Positions 9,509-19,469 of a DNA stretch of 64,000 bases are shown in pieces. Under the pieces are notes generated by a model, which saw only the letters and a list, made by a program, of their open reading frames with translations, searched no databases and was not told the DNA's origin. The position numbers and the translations under genes are program-made. How positions within the stretch are numbered: position 1 is the stretch's first letter; the number at the start of each line of letters is the position of its first letter. The stretch spans positions 66,021-130,020 of the forward strand of contig RPGQ01000005.1 of assembly GCA_004193595.1 (NCBI GenBank), in the 5' to 3' direction. Origin of the DNA: Desulfobacteraceae bacterium Eth-SRB2. GTDB taxonomy: Bacteria > Desulfobacterota > Desulfobacteria > Desulfobacterales > UBA11574.

Positions 9509-11596
9509 TTATTGAGATGTTATGTTGGAACATATTACCCGCCCATCGACTGCCATGCCATAATTTCCATCATCAGAAAGGATCAATGGATTGACATCGA
9601 TCTCCTGAATATCAGGAAAGTGATGCATTAATTGTGACACGGTTACCAGGCATTGCGCAATTGCATGTCGATCGGCAGCTTTCATCCCCCGGAAAGGTCC
9701 TAGAACTTTTGCACCTTGAAGCTGATCGATCATTTCATTGGCATCATCTTCGCTGACAGGAGCAAGTCGCATACTCACATCCTGCGTCACTTCCACCATG
9801 ATTCCTCCCATACCCACTAATACTACCGGACCGAAAGCCGGGTCTCTCTTTGCCCCTACGATGATTTCTCGGGAAGCGAAAATCATTTTCTGGAGCACAA
9901 TCCCGATTATGTCTTTAAAACGAGAGTGAATTTCTTCCCATTGTTTCTCCATAGCTTCGGCATTCCTGATATTTATTGCAATACCGCCCTGGTCACTTTT
10001 GTGTAAGAGGGCTGATGATACCGCCTTAATGACAACCGGATAACCCATCTCTTTTGCCGCTTCGCGAGCCTCGGAAAAGGTGGTGACCATGCGCCACGGA
10101 GCCATTGGAATTTCAATCCTGTTCAAAAGCTCTAAAGCCTCATGAAGCAAAGGTTGTCGATTTTTTTCCTGAATTTCTTCCATCCATAATTTAACGTTAT
10201 CTTTCAAGGGGAAAGCAGCTTCCTTAACCGTACTACTTTTCTTTTGCCGAAACGCTGCATATCGATATTGCAATGCCAGGGCTCTGAATGCCTCGACGGG
10301 ATCCATAAAAAAAGCATGTGTCATTTCCTCCATCAACATTCGCTGAAAAGAAAGAGGAACCTCTGCGACAATAGCGATGGGCTTATTGTACTTGAAGGAG
10401 AGTTTGGTAAGCTTTTTCATCAATTGTATGGAATCTTCGTTTTCTATCACTATCTGGGAAACATGGATGTAAACAATCCCATGGATATCCGGTTGTCGCA
10501 TAATTTTTTCCGCGATTTGGGAATAGATGTGAAAATCGAATATATCTCCAAGATCCATAGGGTTTCCTATCTTCATGACTCCGGCCCGAAAATAACTTTT
10601 AGCCTCTTCCAAAATACCCGGATGTAATTGTGGTAAATTAAAGCCGTATATTGCACACATATCCGCAGCAACCACTGAATGGCCGCCGGATCTGGAAAGT
10701 ATGGCCAGGTTTTTCCCCTGTAGAAGGGGCATGGAAATCCCTTTAATGGCAAAAATTGCCTCTTCTATAGATTGAACCCTCACAACGCCCGAATTTGTGC
10801 ATGCCGCATCAACAATTTTATCATCCACGGCCAGAGCCGCCGTATGAGATTTGGCAATGGTATGGCTTAAAGGGTTTGTGTTCGATTTATGTAGAATAAC
10901 AGGTTTGCCGCTTCGAAGTGCTATATCCGCAAAATCTCTTCCTCTCTTAAAATCTTCAAGATAACAATAAATCATTGCAGTATCCGGATCTTTTATTAAA
11001 TAGGCAAGAAGGTCGGCTTCATCCATATTGAGCTTATTTCCCATACTCACAAATTTACTTAATCCTAATCCCGGATTGTTGAGTCTTTCAGCAACAGATA
11101 GCCCTATCCCTCCGCTTTGAGACATCACACTAACATTTCCTTTTTTAAATTCAGAAGGTAATTCTATAAAAGGAACATAGAGTCCGTTTAATGTATTGAT
11201 TAACCCCACACAATTCGGCCCAATGAATCTGATGCCAAAACGCTTGCTTGCAGCGATTAAATCTTTTTCAACTCTGTATCCTTCTTTCCCCATCTCCCTG
11301 AAACCGGCTGACTCAATCACTGCATGTTTAATTCCCTTTTTCCCACACTGCGTCATGATCTCAGGGATGAAACGCGCCGGAGTCAGAATAACAGCAAGAT
11401 CGGGTGAAATTGGGACATCAGGGACAGACAGATAAATTTTAATCCCTTTTACACGACCGCCCTTTGGTCCCACAGCATAGATTTTCCCATTATAATCAAA
11501 ATTAACCAGGTTCGAGATGATGGCCTGACCGAGGTTATCCTCAGATTCAGAAACACCGACGACTACAACAGATTCCGGATAAAAGAATTTTTCCAT
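9509..11596 (-). CDS. Acyl-CoA synthetase (ADP-forming), fused alpha and beta subunits
   Basis: Interconverts acyl-CoA, ADP and Pi with acid, CoA and ATP; in anaerobes usually an acetate-forming, ATP-yielding enzyme. Domain order: CoA-binding Rossmann domain (about residues 1-130, starting FFYPESVVVVGVSES), succinyl-CoA-ligase-like flavodoxin domains (about 150-430), then the ATP-grasp_5 beta part (about 470-695, with GYPVVIKAVSSALLHKSDQGG and EIDVNPLI). The start at 11596 is preceded by AAGGAAACC; a longer in-frame start 23 codons upstream lacks this support. The neighbouring hotdog thioesterase and IclR regulator suggest a small acyl-CoA or aromatic-acid module. Complete at about 695 aa. 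Confidence 0.9.
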   Translation of the reverse strand: MEKFFYPESVVVVGVSESEDNLGQAIISNLVNFDYNGKIYAVGPKGGRVKGIKIYLSVPDVPISPDLAVILTPARFIPEIMTQCGKKGIKHAVIESAGFREMGKEGYRVEKDLIAASKRFGIRFIGPNCVGLINTLNGLYVPFIELPSEFKKGNVSVMSQSGGIGLSVAERLNNPGLGLSKFVSMGNKLNMDEADLLAYLIKDPDTAMIYCYLEDFKRGRDFADIALRSGKPVILHKSNTNPLSHTIAKSHTAALAVDDKIVDAACTNSGVVRVQSIEEAIFAIKGISMPLLQGKNLAILSRSGGHSVVAADMCAIYGFNLPQLHPGILEEAKSYFRAGVMKIGNPMDLGDIFDFHIYSQIAEKIMRQPDIHGIVYIHVSQIVIENEDSIQLMKKLTKLSFKYNKPIAIVAEVPLSFQRMLMEEMTHAFFMDPVEAFRALALQYRYAAFRQKKSSTVKEAAFPLKDNVKLWMEEIQEKNRQPLLHEALELLNRIEIPMAPWRMVTTFSEAREAAKEMGYPVVIKAVSSALLHKSDQGGIAINIRNAEAMEKQWEEIHSRFKDIIGIVLQKMIFASREIIVGAKRDPAFGPVVLVGMGGIMVEVTQDVSMRLAPVSEDDANEMIDQLQGAKVLGPFRGMKAADRHAIAQCLVTVSQLMHHFPDIQEIDVNPLILSDDGNYGMAVDGRVICSNITSQ

Positions 11597-11677
11597 AAAG
11601 GTTTCCTTATTTTTGATATGAAGAATTCGTAAAAAATCAAAAATGAGTTTTTGCGAATTCTTCAAATTTGGTTCTTT

Positions 11678-12166
11678 TCAGATGAATTTATCTGGCAAGG
11701 ATGTGAGTTCTGCTGAGGCGACGGCCTGGGTGATTGTCTGAAGACCCTGGGTCACCATCATTTTGGATGTGCCATGAGCAACCATTTTGTTTGCTTGATC
11801 GAAAGCTGTAGCTTCAGCTATACAAACAGTTTTGCCTGTTTTGATGCACCTTCCTTTGACGATCAATTTGCCGTTTCTTACAGGGGCTAAAAAATTTACG
11901 TTCAGATCAAGCGATATCAATCCGGCATTTTCGTCCAGTTCACAATAAGCCGCCCAGTAAGCGGCTGTATCGATTACAGAGGAATAGACACCTCCATGAA
12001 TACCTCCAAATGGATTTAAATGCCTGTTTTCAATATCTACTTCCAACAGAGAATAACCAATATCCAGATCTTTTACGACAATGGATAACAGATTAAAATA
12101 AGGACTTTTGTTCATCAAAGATATAATGGAATCAACATGATATGGATTGATTTTTTGCATGGTCAT
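11678..12166 (-). CDS. PaaI/YbgC-like hotdog thioesterase
   Basis: A 162-residue hotdog-fold protein. The motif NPFGGIHGGVYSSVIDTAAYWAA (near residues 51-73) is the HGG(I/V)..S..D signature of PaaI-type acyl-CoA thioesterases. Its 5' end overlaps the 3' end of the upstream IclR-family gene by up to 35 nt (or 29 nt if the second Met at 12160 is used), so the two are translationally linked, and the acyl-CoA synthetase follows on the same strand. That layout suggests an IclR-controlled operon for CoA-ester turnover. It differs strongly from the hotdog protein at 8894-9286. Confidence 0.88.
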   Translation of the reverse strand: MTMQKINPYHVDSIISLMNKSPYFNLLSIVVKDLDIGYSLLEVDIENRHLNPFGGIHGGVYSSVIDTAAYWAAYCELDENAGLISLDLNVNFLAPVRNGKLIVKGRCIKTGKTVCIAEATAFDQANKMVAHGTSKMMVTQGLQTITQAVASAELTSLPDKFI

Positions 12167-12956
12167 TACTTCCTGTATACGCTTTATATCCCAGTCTGGC
12201 GGATACTTTTTTGGCTGTCTCCACAGCTATATTTCCTAATTTCTTTTTGTCTTTTATGCTGAAGCTGAAAATTGTGGCTGCAATTCCGATGCAGCCGACC
12301 AACTCACTACGAATATTATATATGGGCGCTGCAACTCTTCTTACGCCTTTTCTCAACTCTTGATCTTCGAATGCATAACCATTTTTTTTTACTTTTGTGA
12401 GTTCCGCCTCAAGGTTATTTAAATCCGTAATTGTTTTTTCAGTTACTGACGGAAGTCCTATTTTATCTAATGCTCTACGTCTTTTTTCCGGCTCCATGTG
12501 GGCCAGATAGACTTTCCCGACTCCGACGGCATGTAAATACGGATAGACGCTACCCACCCTGGAATAAAGCGAAACATCTTCACTTCCTCTAATCTGCTCG
12601 ATTAAAATGAGCTGATCGCGGTCAAGGGTTGCCAGCTCTATGGTTTTGTGGGTTGCTCGCGATAATTCCTGCATAAATGGCCAGGCTGTTGAACGAAGGT
12701 TGATTTTATCCCGAAGGCGGTTTCCCAGATATAGAAGCTTCATGCCCAAGCGATAAAAGCCCCTTTGATCCGTCTTTTCCAAAATACCGCGAGCACACAA
12801 GGTGTTTAATATTCTGATAAGAGACTGCCTCGGGATTTTAACACCATCTAAAATATCGGACAGAGAAAAATCTCTGTCACCGGCTGCCATAAATTCGATG
12901 ACATCGATAGCCCTGTCTACAGCTTTTGCATAGGTTGGATTCTTTTTATTCAGCAC
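12132..12956 (-). CDS. IclR-family transcriptional regulator
   Basis: A 274-residue regulator. The N-terminal winged helix-turn-helix (about residues 8-75: AVDRAIDVIEFMA ... IPRQSLIRILNTLCARGIL) is followed by the IclR effector domain (about 90-255). IclR proteins bind small aromatic or short organic acids and act as repressors or activators of nearby catabolic genes. It leads a presumed operon with a hotdog thioesterase and an acyl-CoA synthetase. A 9-bp inverted repeat in its own promoter region (12961-12995) is a candidate autoregulatory site. Effector unknown. Confidence 0.92.
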   Translation of the reverse strand: MLNKKNPTYAKAVDRAIDVIEFMAAGDRDFSLSDILDGVKIPRQSLIRILNTLCARGILEKTDQRGFYRLGMKLLYLGNRLRDKINLRSTAWPFMQELSRATHKTIELATLDRDQLILIEQIRGSEDVSLYSRVGSVYPYLHAVGVGKVYLAHMEPEKRRRALDKIGLPSVTEKTITDLNNLEAELTKVKKNGYAFEDQELRKGVRRVAAPIYNIRSELVGCIGIAATIFSFSIKDKKKLGNIAVETAKKVSARLGYKAYTGSNDHAKNQSISC

Positions 12957-12960
12957 GAAG

Positions 12961-12995
12961 TACCATATATGATATTTATAATACCTTATATGGTA
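12961..12995 (-). promoter_or_regulatory. Inverted repeat upstream of iclR-type gene (candidate operator)
   Basis: TACCATATA (12961-12969) and TATATGGTA (12987-12995) are perfect inverted copies separated by 17 bp, immediately upstream of the IclR gene start (12956) and in an A/T-rich promoter-like stretch. Binding by the adjacent IclR protein is inferred from position only. Confidence 0.5.
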
Positions 12996-13187
12996 ATTTA
13001 AAAGGGCATTGCCAAAAAGTCAAGAAAAATATGATCGCTGTGATCGGTCGCCGGACAGTTATTTCGGAAAGTTTTATTTTCTGTCCTTTGCAACGACCAC
13101 TGGACACAAACTCTTTCGTTTTAGTTACCATTTTTGTCGTATTATCTATAAGATAAAAACGCAAGATTGACCTGACCCGGGTATGAC

Positions 13188-14603
13188 TCATTCACCGCCT
13201 CCCCCCAATACCGCGTAAAGCCGCACCTGGTTGGCGAGCTTTCCGAGGCGGAGCGAGATAAGCCCCTGCTGTGCGCCATAAAGGGAGCGCTGCGCATCCA
13301 GGACGCCCAGGTAGCTGTCAATTCCTTTTGTATATCGTTTATTCGAGAGACGATATGTTTCCGCGACCGCATCCACAAGAGATTGTTGCGCCGACACCTG
13401 TTGATTTATGGTACCCTGCACGGCGAGTGCATCGGCTACCTCTCTGAAGGCCGTCTGGATGGTTTTCTCATACTGGGTGAGAAGGATTTTGCGATCTGCT
13501 TTGCTGACCCGAAGTGCAGCCCAGGCGCGGGCGTCAAAAATGGGCATGACGATCTGCGGCGCAAAATTCCAGGTGCCCGAGCCGGAGGTAAAGAGACCGG
13601 ACAGTTCATCGCTTGCGGTTCCCACCGAGGTGGTCAGAGAAATGCGGGGGAAGAAGGCGGCCCGGGCCGCGCCGATAAAGGCGTAGCCCCCCTTGAGCCG
13701 ATGTTCCGCTGCCACAATATCGGGTCTGTTCAGGAGTGCCTCGGAAGACAGGCCCGGAAAAATTTCCTTGGGCGGGGTTACGCCGCTCATATCCACCGGT
13801 AAAATCTCTTCCGGCACCGTAGAACCGGCCAGAAGGTTCAGGGCGTTTTGATCCTGCGCCACCAGTTGCGTGTAGCGGGCGAGATCTCCCCGGGCCGAAT
13901 CCACCGGGGTTTGCGCTTGACGCAGATCCAGTTTGGTCGCGAGTCCAACGTCATAACGCTTTTGAATTAAACCATATGCGGCCTGCTGGGTTTCAAGGGT
14001 AGACCGGGCCAGTTTGAGGTTGCTTCGATCTGCGGCAAGGGTCAGATACACCGTAGCAACCTCGGACACCAGCGCAATCCGTGAGCTGCGGCGGGCCTGT
14101 TCCGTGGCCAGGTACTCTTCCAATGCCCGATCTTTCAGGCTGTGGATGCGGCCGAAAAAATCGATCTCCCAGGAACTGATGCCAAGATTAACACTATATT
14201 GCTCCAAGGTCAGCGCCTGCTCAAAACCATAGACGTCAGCCAAACGTTGTTTGCTTCCGCTACCCACCGCATTGACTTCAGGAAACAGTTCTGCTCGTTG
14301 AATGCCGTATAGGGCACGCGCCTTTTCCACATTCAATGCGGCAAGCCTCAGATCACGGTTGTTGTTCAGGGCCATCTCAACAATCTTTTGAAGCTGTTTG
14401 TCGGCGAAAAATTCCTGCCGGCTCAGCTCAGGGGCTGCCGGAGCGGCGGGCACAGCTGCGACCTCTTTGTACGCCGCGCCAGTGGGCCAGTCGGCAGAGA
14501 TCGGAGCTTCAGGTTTCGTGTATTTCGGGGCAAGGGTGCAGCCGCCCATAAAGATGACAATTCCAACAATCACAGGAAAAAGTTTCTTATTCATATTCAT
14601 CAT
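13188..14603 (-). CDS. Outer-membrane efflux lipoprotein (NodT family)
   Basis: Channel component of the second RND system. The signal ends in the lipobox FMGGC (Cys near residue 22 of the longest frame), then TLAPKYTKPEAP, as is usual for NodT-type mature ends. Two OEP repeats follow, and the C-terminus ends in VRLYAVLGGGGE. The start has three closely spaced ATGs; AGGGG lies just upstream of the first. It is the last gene of a three-gene operon (adaptor, permease, channel), separated by 23 bp from the permease stop. About 471 aa, intact. Confidence 0.93.
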   Translation of the reverse strand: MMNMNKKLFPVIVGIVIFMGGCTLAPKYTKPEAPISADWPTGAAYKEVAAVPAAPAAPELSRQEFFADKQLQKIVEMALNNNRDLRLAALNVEKARALYGIQRAELFPEVNAVGSGSKQRLADVYGFEQALTLEQYSVNLGISSWEIDFFGRIHSLKDRALEEYLATEQARRSSRIALVSEVATVYLTLAADRSNLKLARSTLETQQAAYGLIQKRYDVGLATKLDLRQAQTPVDSARGDLARYTQLVAQDQNALNLLAGSTVPEEILPVDMSGVTPPKEIFPGLSSEALLNRPDIVAAEHRLKGGYAFIGAARAAFFPRISLTTSVGTASDELSGLFTSGSGTWNFAPQIVMPIFDARAWAALRVSKADRKILLTQYEKTIQTAFREVADALAVQGTINQQVSAQQSLVDAVAETYRLSNKRYTKGIDSYLGVLDAQRSLYGAQQGLISLRLGKLANQVRLYAVLGGGGE

Positions 14604-14626
14604 TGATCCCCTGATGAATTCCCACG

Positions 14627-17600
14627 TTACACTCTTTTCCGTTTGCCAAACGTCTTCTCGATCAGCACATAAAACAGCGGCGTAAACAAGAGCACGAGAA
14701 TCGTGCCGGTAACCATCCCGCCCAGCAACGCTGTGCCGATGGCTTTCATGCCTCCTGCTCCCGCGCCCGTGGCCAAGGCCAGTGGCAGCACAGATAAACC
14801 GGTCGTCATCGACGTCATGAGGATCGGTCGGAGCCGCAGCTTCACCGCGTGGAGTGTGGCCTCGATTAAGCCCGTCCCTTGCTCCAAGCCTTCCTTGGCA
14901 AACTGTACAATCAGTATGGCGTTCTTAGTGGCCAAACCCAGGGTGTTCAACAACCCAATCTGAAAATAGATGTCGCTCGGCAACCCCCGCAGCATCGAAG
15001 CGAGGGTGCCGCCAATGAGCCCGAGCGGCAAGATCAGCAAGATTGTAATGGGGATGATCCAGCTCCCGTAGAGGGCTGCCAAGTAAAGGAACATGACAAA
15101 AATCGCAAATGTATACAACAAGGGTGCAATAGACGTGCCCTGCCGCTCCTGGTATGAAAGGCCGGTCCAGTCATAGCCGATCCCCCGTGGCAATCTTGCC
15201 GTCAACTCTTCCATGGCCTGCATGGCATCGCCGGAACTGCGGCCCGGCGCCGGCTCCCCCCAGATATTCAGAGATGGAAAGCCATTGAAGCGCTCCAGCC
15301 GGGGAGACCCGTAGCTCCAGCGCCCGGAGGCAAAAGAAGCGAACGGCGTCATCGTCCCCGCCCCATTGCGGACGTAGAGTTTCTCAAGGTCTTGGGGCAG
15401 CATGCGGTAGGGAGCGTCCGCCTGGACATAGACCCGCTTGACGCGTCCGCCTTGAACAAAGTCGTTGACGTAGGCGCTGCCGAAGGCCGCTGAGATGGTG
15501 TTGTGGATGGAGGTGATGGGCAGACCCTGAGCGCCCGCCTTTTCCCAGTCCACGTCAATCCGGTATTCGGATACGTCCTCCAAACCGTTGGGACGGACTT
15601 TCGCAAGCCTCGGATCTTGCGCCGCCATGCCGAGGAGCTGGTTGCGGGCCTGCATCAGGGCCTGGTGCCCGAGACCGCCGCGGTCCACCAACTGGAAGTC
15701 GAACCCCATAGCATTGCCCAGTTCGATGATGGCCGGCGGCGGAAAGGCAAACACGATGGCATTACGTATCTTTGAAAACTCCGCCATGGCACGGCCCGTA
15801 ATGGCTTTGACCCTCAAATCCGGCTGGTCGCGCAAATCCCAATCCTTGAGCTTCGCATACACCATGCCGTTGTTTTGCGTCCTGCCGGAAAAGCCAATGC
15901 CGGCAATCGTCATACAGCATTCCACCGCCTCTTTTTCGTTTTCAAGAAAATAGCGCTGGACCTCGTCCGCGACAGCCTGGGTCTGCTCCAGGGTCGCGCC
16001 CGTGGGCATGAGGATCTGGCACAGGAGAATCCCCTGGTCTTCGTCCGGAAGATAGCCCGTTGGCATTCGCATGAAAAGGAATCCCAATCCTGCCACAATT
16101 ACGATGTACACGACCACGTACCGCAGTTTTCGGGCCAGCACATGGCCGAGGAGTTTCACAGTGATATCCCGGAAGCGGAAGAAGACACGGTCGAACCACA
16201 CAAAAAACGGGCGCAGCAACCAAATCGCGCCTTCCACCGGCTCATGCCCTTTGGGCACCGGCTTAAGTATCGACGCGCACAGCACGGGCGTCAGGACCAG
16301 GGCCACCAAGAGCGACACCATCATGGTCCCGCAGATAGTCAAGGAAAATTGGCGGTAGATAACCCCGGTGGAGCCGGGAAAGAAGGCGATGGGAGCAAAC
16401 AACGCCGTGAGCACCAAATCCATCGAGATCACGGCGGTGGTGATCTGACCCATTGACTTGGCGGTGGCGTCCCGAGGTGAAAGCCCCTCTTCCGTCATGA
16501 TTCGTTCGACATTTTCCACTATCACGATGATGTCGTCCACAATCAGGCCGATAGAGAGTACCATGGCGAACATCGTCAGCATGTTTATTGAAAACCCGAA
16601 AAGTCCCAGACACGCAAATGCGCCCAGTACCACGATCGGTACCTCGATGGTCGGAATCATCGTGGTTCGAAGGTTCCCCATAAACAGCCACATGACCAGG
16701 AAGACCAGCAGAATCGCCTTGAGAAGGGTTTTGACAACCTCGCCGATAGACACCCGGACAAAGGGGGTGGTGTCGTAGGGATACACGACCTTCATCCCCG
16801 GCGGGAAATAGCGGCTCATCTCTTTTAGTTTCGACTTGATGGCATTGGCGATATCCAGCGCGTTGGCGCCGGGCGTCTGCCGGATGGCCATAACTCCGGC
16901 AGGTTTGCCGTTGTAACGACCCTCGATATCGTAGAACTCGCTCCCCAGCTCGGTCCGTCCCACATCCTTGATTCGCACGATGGAGCCGTCCGGATTGGTG
17001 CGCAGGGGAATGGCGGCGAATTCGTCCGGGGTTTGGAGGAGGTTCTGGACAACAATGGAGGCGTTCAGGCGCTGGCCTTCCACCGCCGGAAGCCCGCCGA
17101 ACTGACCGGCGGAGACCTCCACGTTGTAGGACCGCAACCCCATGATCACATCTTCCACGGTCATGTGATAATCGGTCAGCTTGTCCGGGTTCAGCCAGAT
17201 GCGCATGGCATACTGCGAGCCGAAGTTTTCGACCTCGCCCACTCCGGGCACGCGCGACAGAACCTTCTCGAGGTTGGACTGGGCATAGTCGCGCAAGTCG
17301 TTGCCGTCCATACTGCCGTCTTCGGAGACAAGCCCTACAATAAGCAAATAGTTCCGCGTGGATTTGCTCACCTTGACCCCCTGGCGCCGCACCACATCGG
17401 GCAGACTGGCCATGGCGAGCTGGAGCTTGTTCTGGACTTTGGCCCAGGCCAGGTCCGGATCGGTCCCCGGGGCAAAGGTCAATTCGATGCGCGAGGTGCC
17501 CGCCGAATCGCTCGTGCCGGACAGATAGATCATCTTGTCGAAGCCGGTCATCTTTTGCTCGATGATCTGGGTCACAGTGTTCTCGACCGTCTGCGCCGAG

Positions 17601-17758
17601 GCGCCGGGATAGAAGGAGTTGATGGCGATGGCCGGTGGAGCGATGGGCGGATACTGGGAGATGGGCAGGAAATAGATTGCCAACAGACCCGCTGCCATAA
17701 TGATGATGGCGATAACCCAGGCGAAAACCGGGCGATCCAGAAAGAATCTTGAGAGCAT
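14627..17758 (-). CDS. acrB: RND multidrug efflux permease (AcrB/HAE1 family)
   Basis: Full-length 1043-aa AcrB-type pump: MLSRFFLDRPVFAWVIAI start, twelve membrane segments, the TM4 Asp pair in GLIVDDIIVIVENVERIM, the TM10 lysine in LATKNAILIVQFAKEG, and two large periplasmic loops. It lies 12 bp downstream of the adaptor gene and upstream of the channel gene. AcrB homologues export hydrophobic and amphiphilic compounds by proton antiport. A truncated TetR gene precedes the operon, so its expression may now be unregulated. No internal defects are visible. Confidence 0.96.
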   Translation of the reverse strand: MLSRFFLDRPVFAWVIAIIIMAAGLLAIYFLPISQYPPIAPPAIAINSFYPGASAQTVENTVTQIIEQKMTGFDKMIYLSGTSDSAGTSRIELTFAPGTDPDLAWAKVQNKLQLAMASLPDVVRRQGVKVSKSTRNYLLIVGLVSEDGSMDGNDLRDYAQSNLEKVLSRVPGVGEVENFGSQYAMRIWLNPDKLTDYHMTVEDVIMGLRSYNVEVSAGQFGGLPAVEGQRLNASIVVQNLLQTPDEFAAIPLRTNPDGSIVRIKDVGRTELGSEFYDIEGRYNGKPAGVMAIRQTPGANALDIANAIKSKLKEMSRYFPPGMKVVYPYDTTPFVRVSIGEVVKTLLKAILLVFLVMWLFMGNLRTTMIPTIEVPIVVLGAFACLGLFGFSINMLTMFAMVLSIGLIVDDIIVIVENVERIMTEEGLSPRDATAKSMGQITTAVISMDLVLTALFAPIAFFPGSTGVIYRQFSLTICGTMMVSLLVALVLTPVLCASILKPVPKGHEPVEGAIWLLRPFFVWFDRVFFRFRDITVKLLGHVLARKLRYVVVYIVIVAGLGFLFMRMPTGYLPDEDQGILLCQILMPTGATLEQTQAVADEVQRYFLENEKEAVECCMTIAGIGFSGRTQNNGMVYAKLKDWDLRDQPDLRVKAITGRAMAEFSKIRNAIVFAFPPPAIIELGNAMGFDFQLVDRGGLGHQALMQARNQLLGMAAQDPRLAKVRPNGLEDVSEYRIDVDWEKAGAQGLPITSIHNTISAAFGSAYVNDFVQGGRVKRVYVQADAPYRMLPQDLEKLYVRNGAGTMTPFASFASGRWSYGSPRLERFNGFPSLNIWGEPAPGRSSGDAMQAMEELTARLPRGIGYDWTGLSYQERQGTSIAPLLYTFAIFVMFLYLAALYGSWIIPITILLILPLGLIGGTLASMLRGLPSDIYFQIGLLNTLGLATKNAILIVQFAKEGLEQGTGLIEATLHAVKLRLRPILMTSMTTGLSVLPLALATGAGAGGMKAIGTALLGGMVTGTILVLLFTPLFYVLIEKTFGKRKRV

Positions 17759-17770
17759 TACGCGCCTCCG

Positions 17771-18982
17771 TTAATTGGATTCTTGGGCCGGCCGGTCCGT
17801 ATTCGCTGGTTCCGCAGATTCTTTCCGGCCGGCATCAAAAGGAATCACCTTAACAGCAGCGCCGGGGCGCACCCTTTGCATCCCTTCGACAATCACGCTA
17901 TCGCCAACTTGCAGCCCCGAGTCGACAAGCCACTGGTCACCAATGGCGCGATCGAGGGTAAGCATCCGCTGCTCGACTCTGCCTTCGGCGTTCACTGTCA
18001 GCGCGATGGGATTCCCCTTGCGATCGCGGGATACAGCCTGCTGAGGAATCAGAACAGCCTCTTCCTTGCCCCCCTCTTTAATCAGCGCCCGCAAGAACAT
18101 CCCCGGCAGGAGAGTACCGTCGGGGTTTGGGAAAACAACCCGCAAAATAACGGAACCGGTGGTCGGGTCCACGGTGACATCACTAAATTGAAGGGTCCCT
18201 TCCTGTGGGTATGCGGTGCCGTCTTCCAGGATGAGTTTGACCTTGTTCTGGTTTGAGCCACTTTGATTCAGGCGGCCATCCTTCAGACTCTGTTGCAGGC
18301 GCAGTAATTCTGTCGTGGCTTGTGGCACATCCACATAAATGGGATCCAGTTGTTGAATGGAAGCCAGGGGAATGGGCTGGTACGCCGTCACAATGGCGCC
18401 GTCGGTCACGTTGGATATGCCGATGCGGCCGGAGATGGGGGCGGTGACACGGCAGTATCCCAGATTAATACGGGCCGACTCCACCTGGGCCTTCCAATAT
18501 TCAATCTCGGCCCGGACCTGTTTCAGGGCTGCGGCCGCGTCCTCATAGTCCTGTTGACTTACCGCTTTATCCGCAAGCACTTCCCTGTAGCGCTCGGCCC
18601 TCGATCTGATCGCAGGCAGACTGGCCTCAGCCCGACAGAGGGCGGCCTGTGCATTGTCGAATGCCGCATGAAATTCAGCGGGATCGATCTGATAGAGCAC
18701 CTGGCCGGACTTGACATCGGAGCCTTCCGTGAACAGGCGTTTTAGTATCAGGCCGTTGACCTGAGGTCGGATTTCCGCAATGCGGTAGGCTGATGTCCGG
18801 CCCGGTAATTCAGTATCCAACATGACTTTCTGGGTTTTTACCGTCACCGTGGACACTTCCGGAACAGGGGGCGACGGGGCTTGCTGCCGGCGGTCGCAAC
18901 CTGCCAGCAAAAGGCTGTATAACAGAAGCATAAAAACAACCGCCGGTTTTAGCGGTTGATTAAGGTTTTCATTGAGTTGCAT
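17771..18982 (-). CDS. acrA: RND efflux adaptor lipoprotein (AcrA family)
   Basis: Periplasmic membrane-fusion protein of the AcrA type. The ATG at 18982 has GAGG seven bases upstream; the in-frame codon at 18994 is only a TTG. The signal peptide ends in SLLLAGC (Cys about residue 29), so it is lipid-anchored. It contains the barrel-sandwich/lipoyl halves around a coiled-coil hairpin (about 95-165, rich in Ala/Arg/Glu), then beta-barrel and membrane-proximal domains. It leads the operon adaptor-permease-channel and lies directly after the remains of a TetR gene. Confidence 0.93.
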   Translation of the reverse strand: MQLNENLNQPLKPAVVFMLLLYSLLLAGCDRRQQAPSPPVPEVSTVTVKTQKVMLDTELPGRTSAYRIAEIRPQVNGLILKRLFTEGSDVKSGQVLYQIDPAEFHAAFDNAQAALCRAEASLPAIRSRAERYREVLADKAVSQQDYEDAAAALKQVRAEIEYWKAQVESARINLGYCRVTAPISGRIGISNVTDGAIVTAYQPIPLASIQQLDPIYVDVPQATTELLRLQQSLKDGRLNQSGSNQNKVKLILEDGTAYPQEGTLQFSDVTVDPTTGSVILRVVFPNPDGTLLPGMFLRALIKEGGKEEAVLIPQQAVSRDRKGNPIALTVNAEGRVEQRMLTLDRAIGDQWLVDSGLQVGDSVIVEGMQRVRPGAAVKVIPFDAGRKESAEPANTDRPAQESN

Positions 18983-19009
18983 CAGAGACCTCAAAAATAT
19001 ATAGTAAAA

Positions 19010-19267
19010 TTAACGTATTGAGTCAGCAAAGATCATCTGCGGACCGCGGGTCAACCAGTCCCTTGAGAATAATATCCAAAATGTGGTCCGGGTCTTCTGG
19101 GTAGGGATGGCGTTCAGGCGCTTCAAGCCAGAGAAAAAGAAAGGCATTGGTAATACTGTCAAGGGCAACGGCCAAATGGTACGGGTCGGTGATCTTCTTG
19201 AATCCTTTCCTTTTAATCCCGGTTTCAAAAACCGTGGCGAGGTTTTGCACCAAACAAGTGTAAACAT
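19010..19267 (-). pseudogene. TetR-family repressor, 3' remnant
   Basis: About 75 residues resemble the C-terminal ligand-binding end of efflux-linked TetR/AcrR regulators (AFLFLWLEAPERHPYPEDPD, then HILDIILKGLVDP), ending just upstream of the adaptor gene. No helix-turn-helix can be found upstream: the 200 bp before it are A/T-rich and stop-filled. A functional TetR is about 190-210 aa. In comparable operons the repressor gene comes first and controls the pump, so loss of its DNA-binding half suggests that the operon has lost local repression. Confidence 0.7.
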
Positions 19268-19469
19268 AACATCATAATTTATAATTGATCGTCACATTGT
19301 CAAGAAGGATCTGAAAAATAATTTCTGCCGGTGACTGAGCCCTTAAGTCAGGAAAGTCCATCCACTCTTAAAGACAATATGGCCTCAGGAGGGGGGAGAA
19401 CGAGCGATTCAGTCATCATCTTCGTTGACGATACAAGTGTCGTCGGACTTCAAGACGATTTTACACTCC

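Noticed and set aside
13142..13378. 78-codon minus-strand frame at the channel gene's end
   Set aside because: Overlaps the conserved C-terminus of the NodT-type protein in another frame.
15875..17752. Long open frames opposite the AcrB gene (e.g. 15875-16456, 17033-17752)
   Set aside because: They are antisense to a clearly coding, full-length RND permease and have composition typical of shadow frames in GC-rich genes.
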